Positions 32,016 to 32,144 of a stretch of 32,144 nucleotides of DNA are shown here, in pieces. Both the position numbers and the translations under genes were made by a program. Position 1 is the stretch's first letter; every line of letters starts with the position of its first letter. Where the stretch lies: positions 1 through 32,144 of the forward strand of contig NZ_JAHLOD010000039.1 in the NCBI RefSeq assembly GCF_018917145.1, given 5' to 3'. This stretch comes from Clostridium bornimense (GTDB taxonomy: Bacteria > Bacillota > Clostridia > Clostridiales > Clostridiaceae). The notes beneath the pieces are model-generated. The model was not told where the DNA came from, ran no database searches, and saw nothing but the letters and a program-made list of their open reading frames with translations.

Positions 32016-32144
32016 ATGGGAAAAAAATATAAATATTCTTTTGAAGATAAAATCAAGGCATCAAAAGATTATATTTCAGGAACTAGAAGTTGTCGTCAAA
32101 TATGTTTAGATCTTGGAATTAAGTATGGTAATACTCGCGGTGGT
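32016..32144 (+). CDS. IS3-family transposase OrfA, N-terminal part (runs off the window)
   Basis: This open frame runs from ATG 32016 to the edge (43 residues). It begins MGKKYKYSFEDKIKASKDYI, then SGTRSCRQICLDLGI. This is the N-terminal helix-turn-helix of IS3/IS150-type OrfA, which binds the element's ends ('YSFEDKIKA...' followed by 'a...lGi'). The ribosome binding site GGAGGT lies 7-12 nt upstream within the hairpin. OrfB would follow beyond the window. Whether the copy is intact cannot be seen. Confidence 0.75.
   Translation, partial: MGKKYKYSFEDKIKASKDYISGTRSCRQICLDLGIKYGNTRGG

Noticed and set aside
1-32144. tRNA, rRNA or tmRNA genes
   Set aside because: No cloverleaf with a GTTCGA-type T-loop and no rRNA-like GC-rich block was noticed on either strand by eye. 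A tRNAscan run would be decisive.

Overview
The window is AT-rich DNA (estimated by eye, well under one third G+C) with strong AGGAGG-type ribosome binding sites, ATG/TTG starts and Clostridium-like protein families. It most likely comes from a member of Clostridium sensu stricto; the species cannot be named from the sequence alone. A plasmid-type ParA with a ribbon-helix-helix partner raises the possibility of a secondary replicon or an integrated element. The window is cut inside two insertion sequences: the tail of an IS110-type transposase on the left and the start of an IS3-type OrfA on the right.

The outstanding region is a four-gene minus-strand operon (10923 down to 1760) encoding a complete small cellulosome. 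It consists of a scaffoldin (two CBM3, an X2-like module, three cohesins) followed by three dockerin enzymes: a GH44 endoglucanase, a GH48 exoglucanase and a CBM4-Ig-GH9 cellulase. Three cohesins match three dockerins. None of the four proteins has a signal peptide. Each begins almost directly with its first folded domain, and in three of the four an in-frame stop lies just upstream of the start. The inter-module linkers are short and acidic rather than Thr/Pro-rich, and no anchoring module is present. This suggests a leaderless cellulosome that is either cytoplasmic or released by lysis or a non-classical route. The operon is preceded by a decayed gene and followed by a perfect-palindrome terminator.

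From 11.4 to 19.7 kb lie a GNAT acetyltransferase, a Nudix remnant, three tandem YcxB-like membrane paralogues, a threonine-aldolase-type enzyme, a BcrAB-type ABC exporter, and a putative fluoride-channel operon (crcB flanked by two small single-helix membrane proteins).

From 19.8 to 21.4 kb lies a partition module: ParA, an RHH protein and a family of about 40-bp dyad repeats containing TGTAAACATTTATAA. Copies of the repeat occur at 14.1, 18.8, 19.9, 20.0 and, inside the RHH coding sequence, 21.1 kb. ParA has a good Shine-Dalgarno sequence 44 nt from its ATG, with a small hairpin in between.

The remainder (21.4-32.1 kb) carries a lipoprotein, a secreted or membrane protein with a C-terminal HYHP...HSFC motif, a nitroreductase-like protein, an HscC-type Hsp70 with its J/TPR partner, an LTA-synthase-like phosphotransferase, the bifunctional NAD(P)HX repair enzyme Nnr, a small membrane protein, and the IS3 end, whose transposase RBS lies inside a hairpin.
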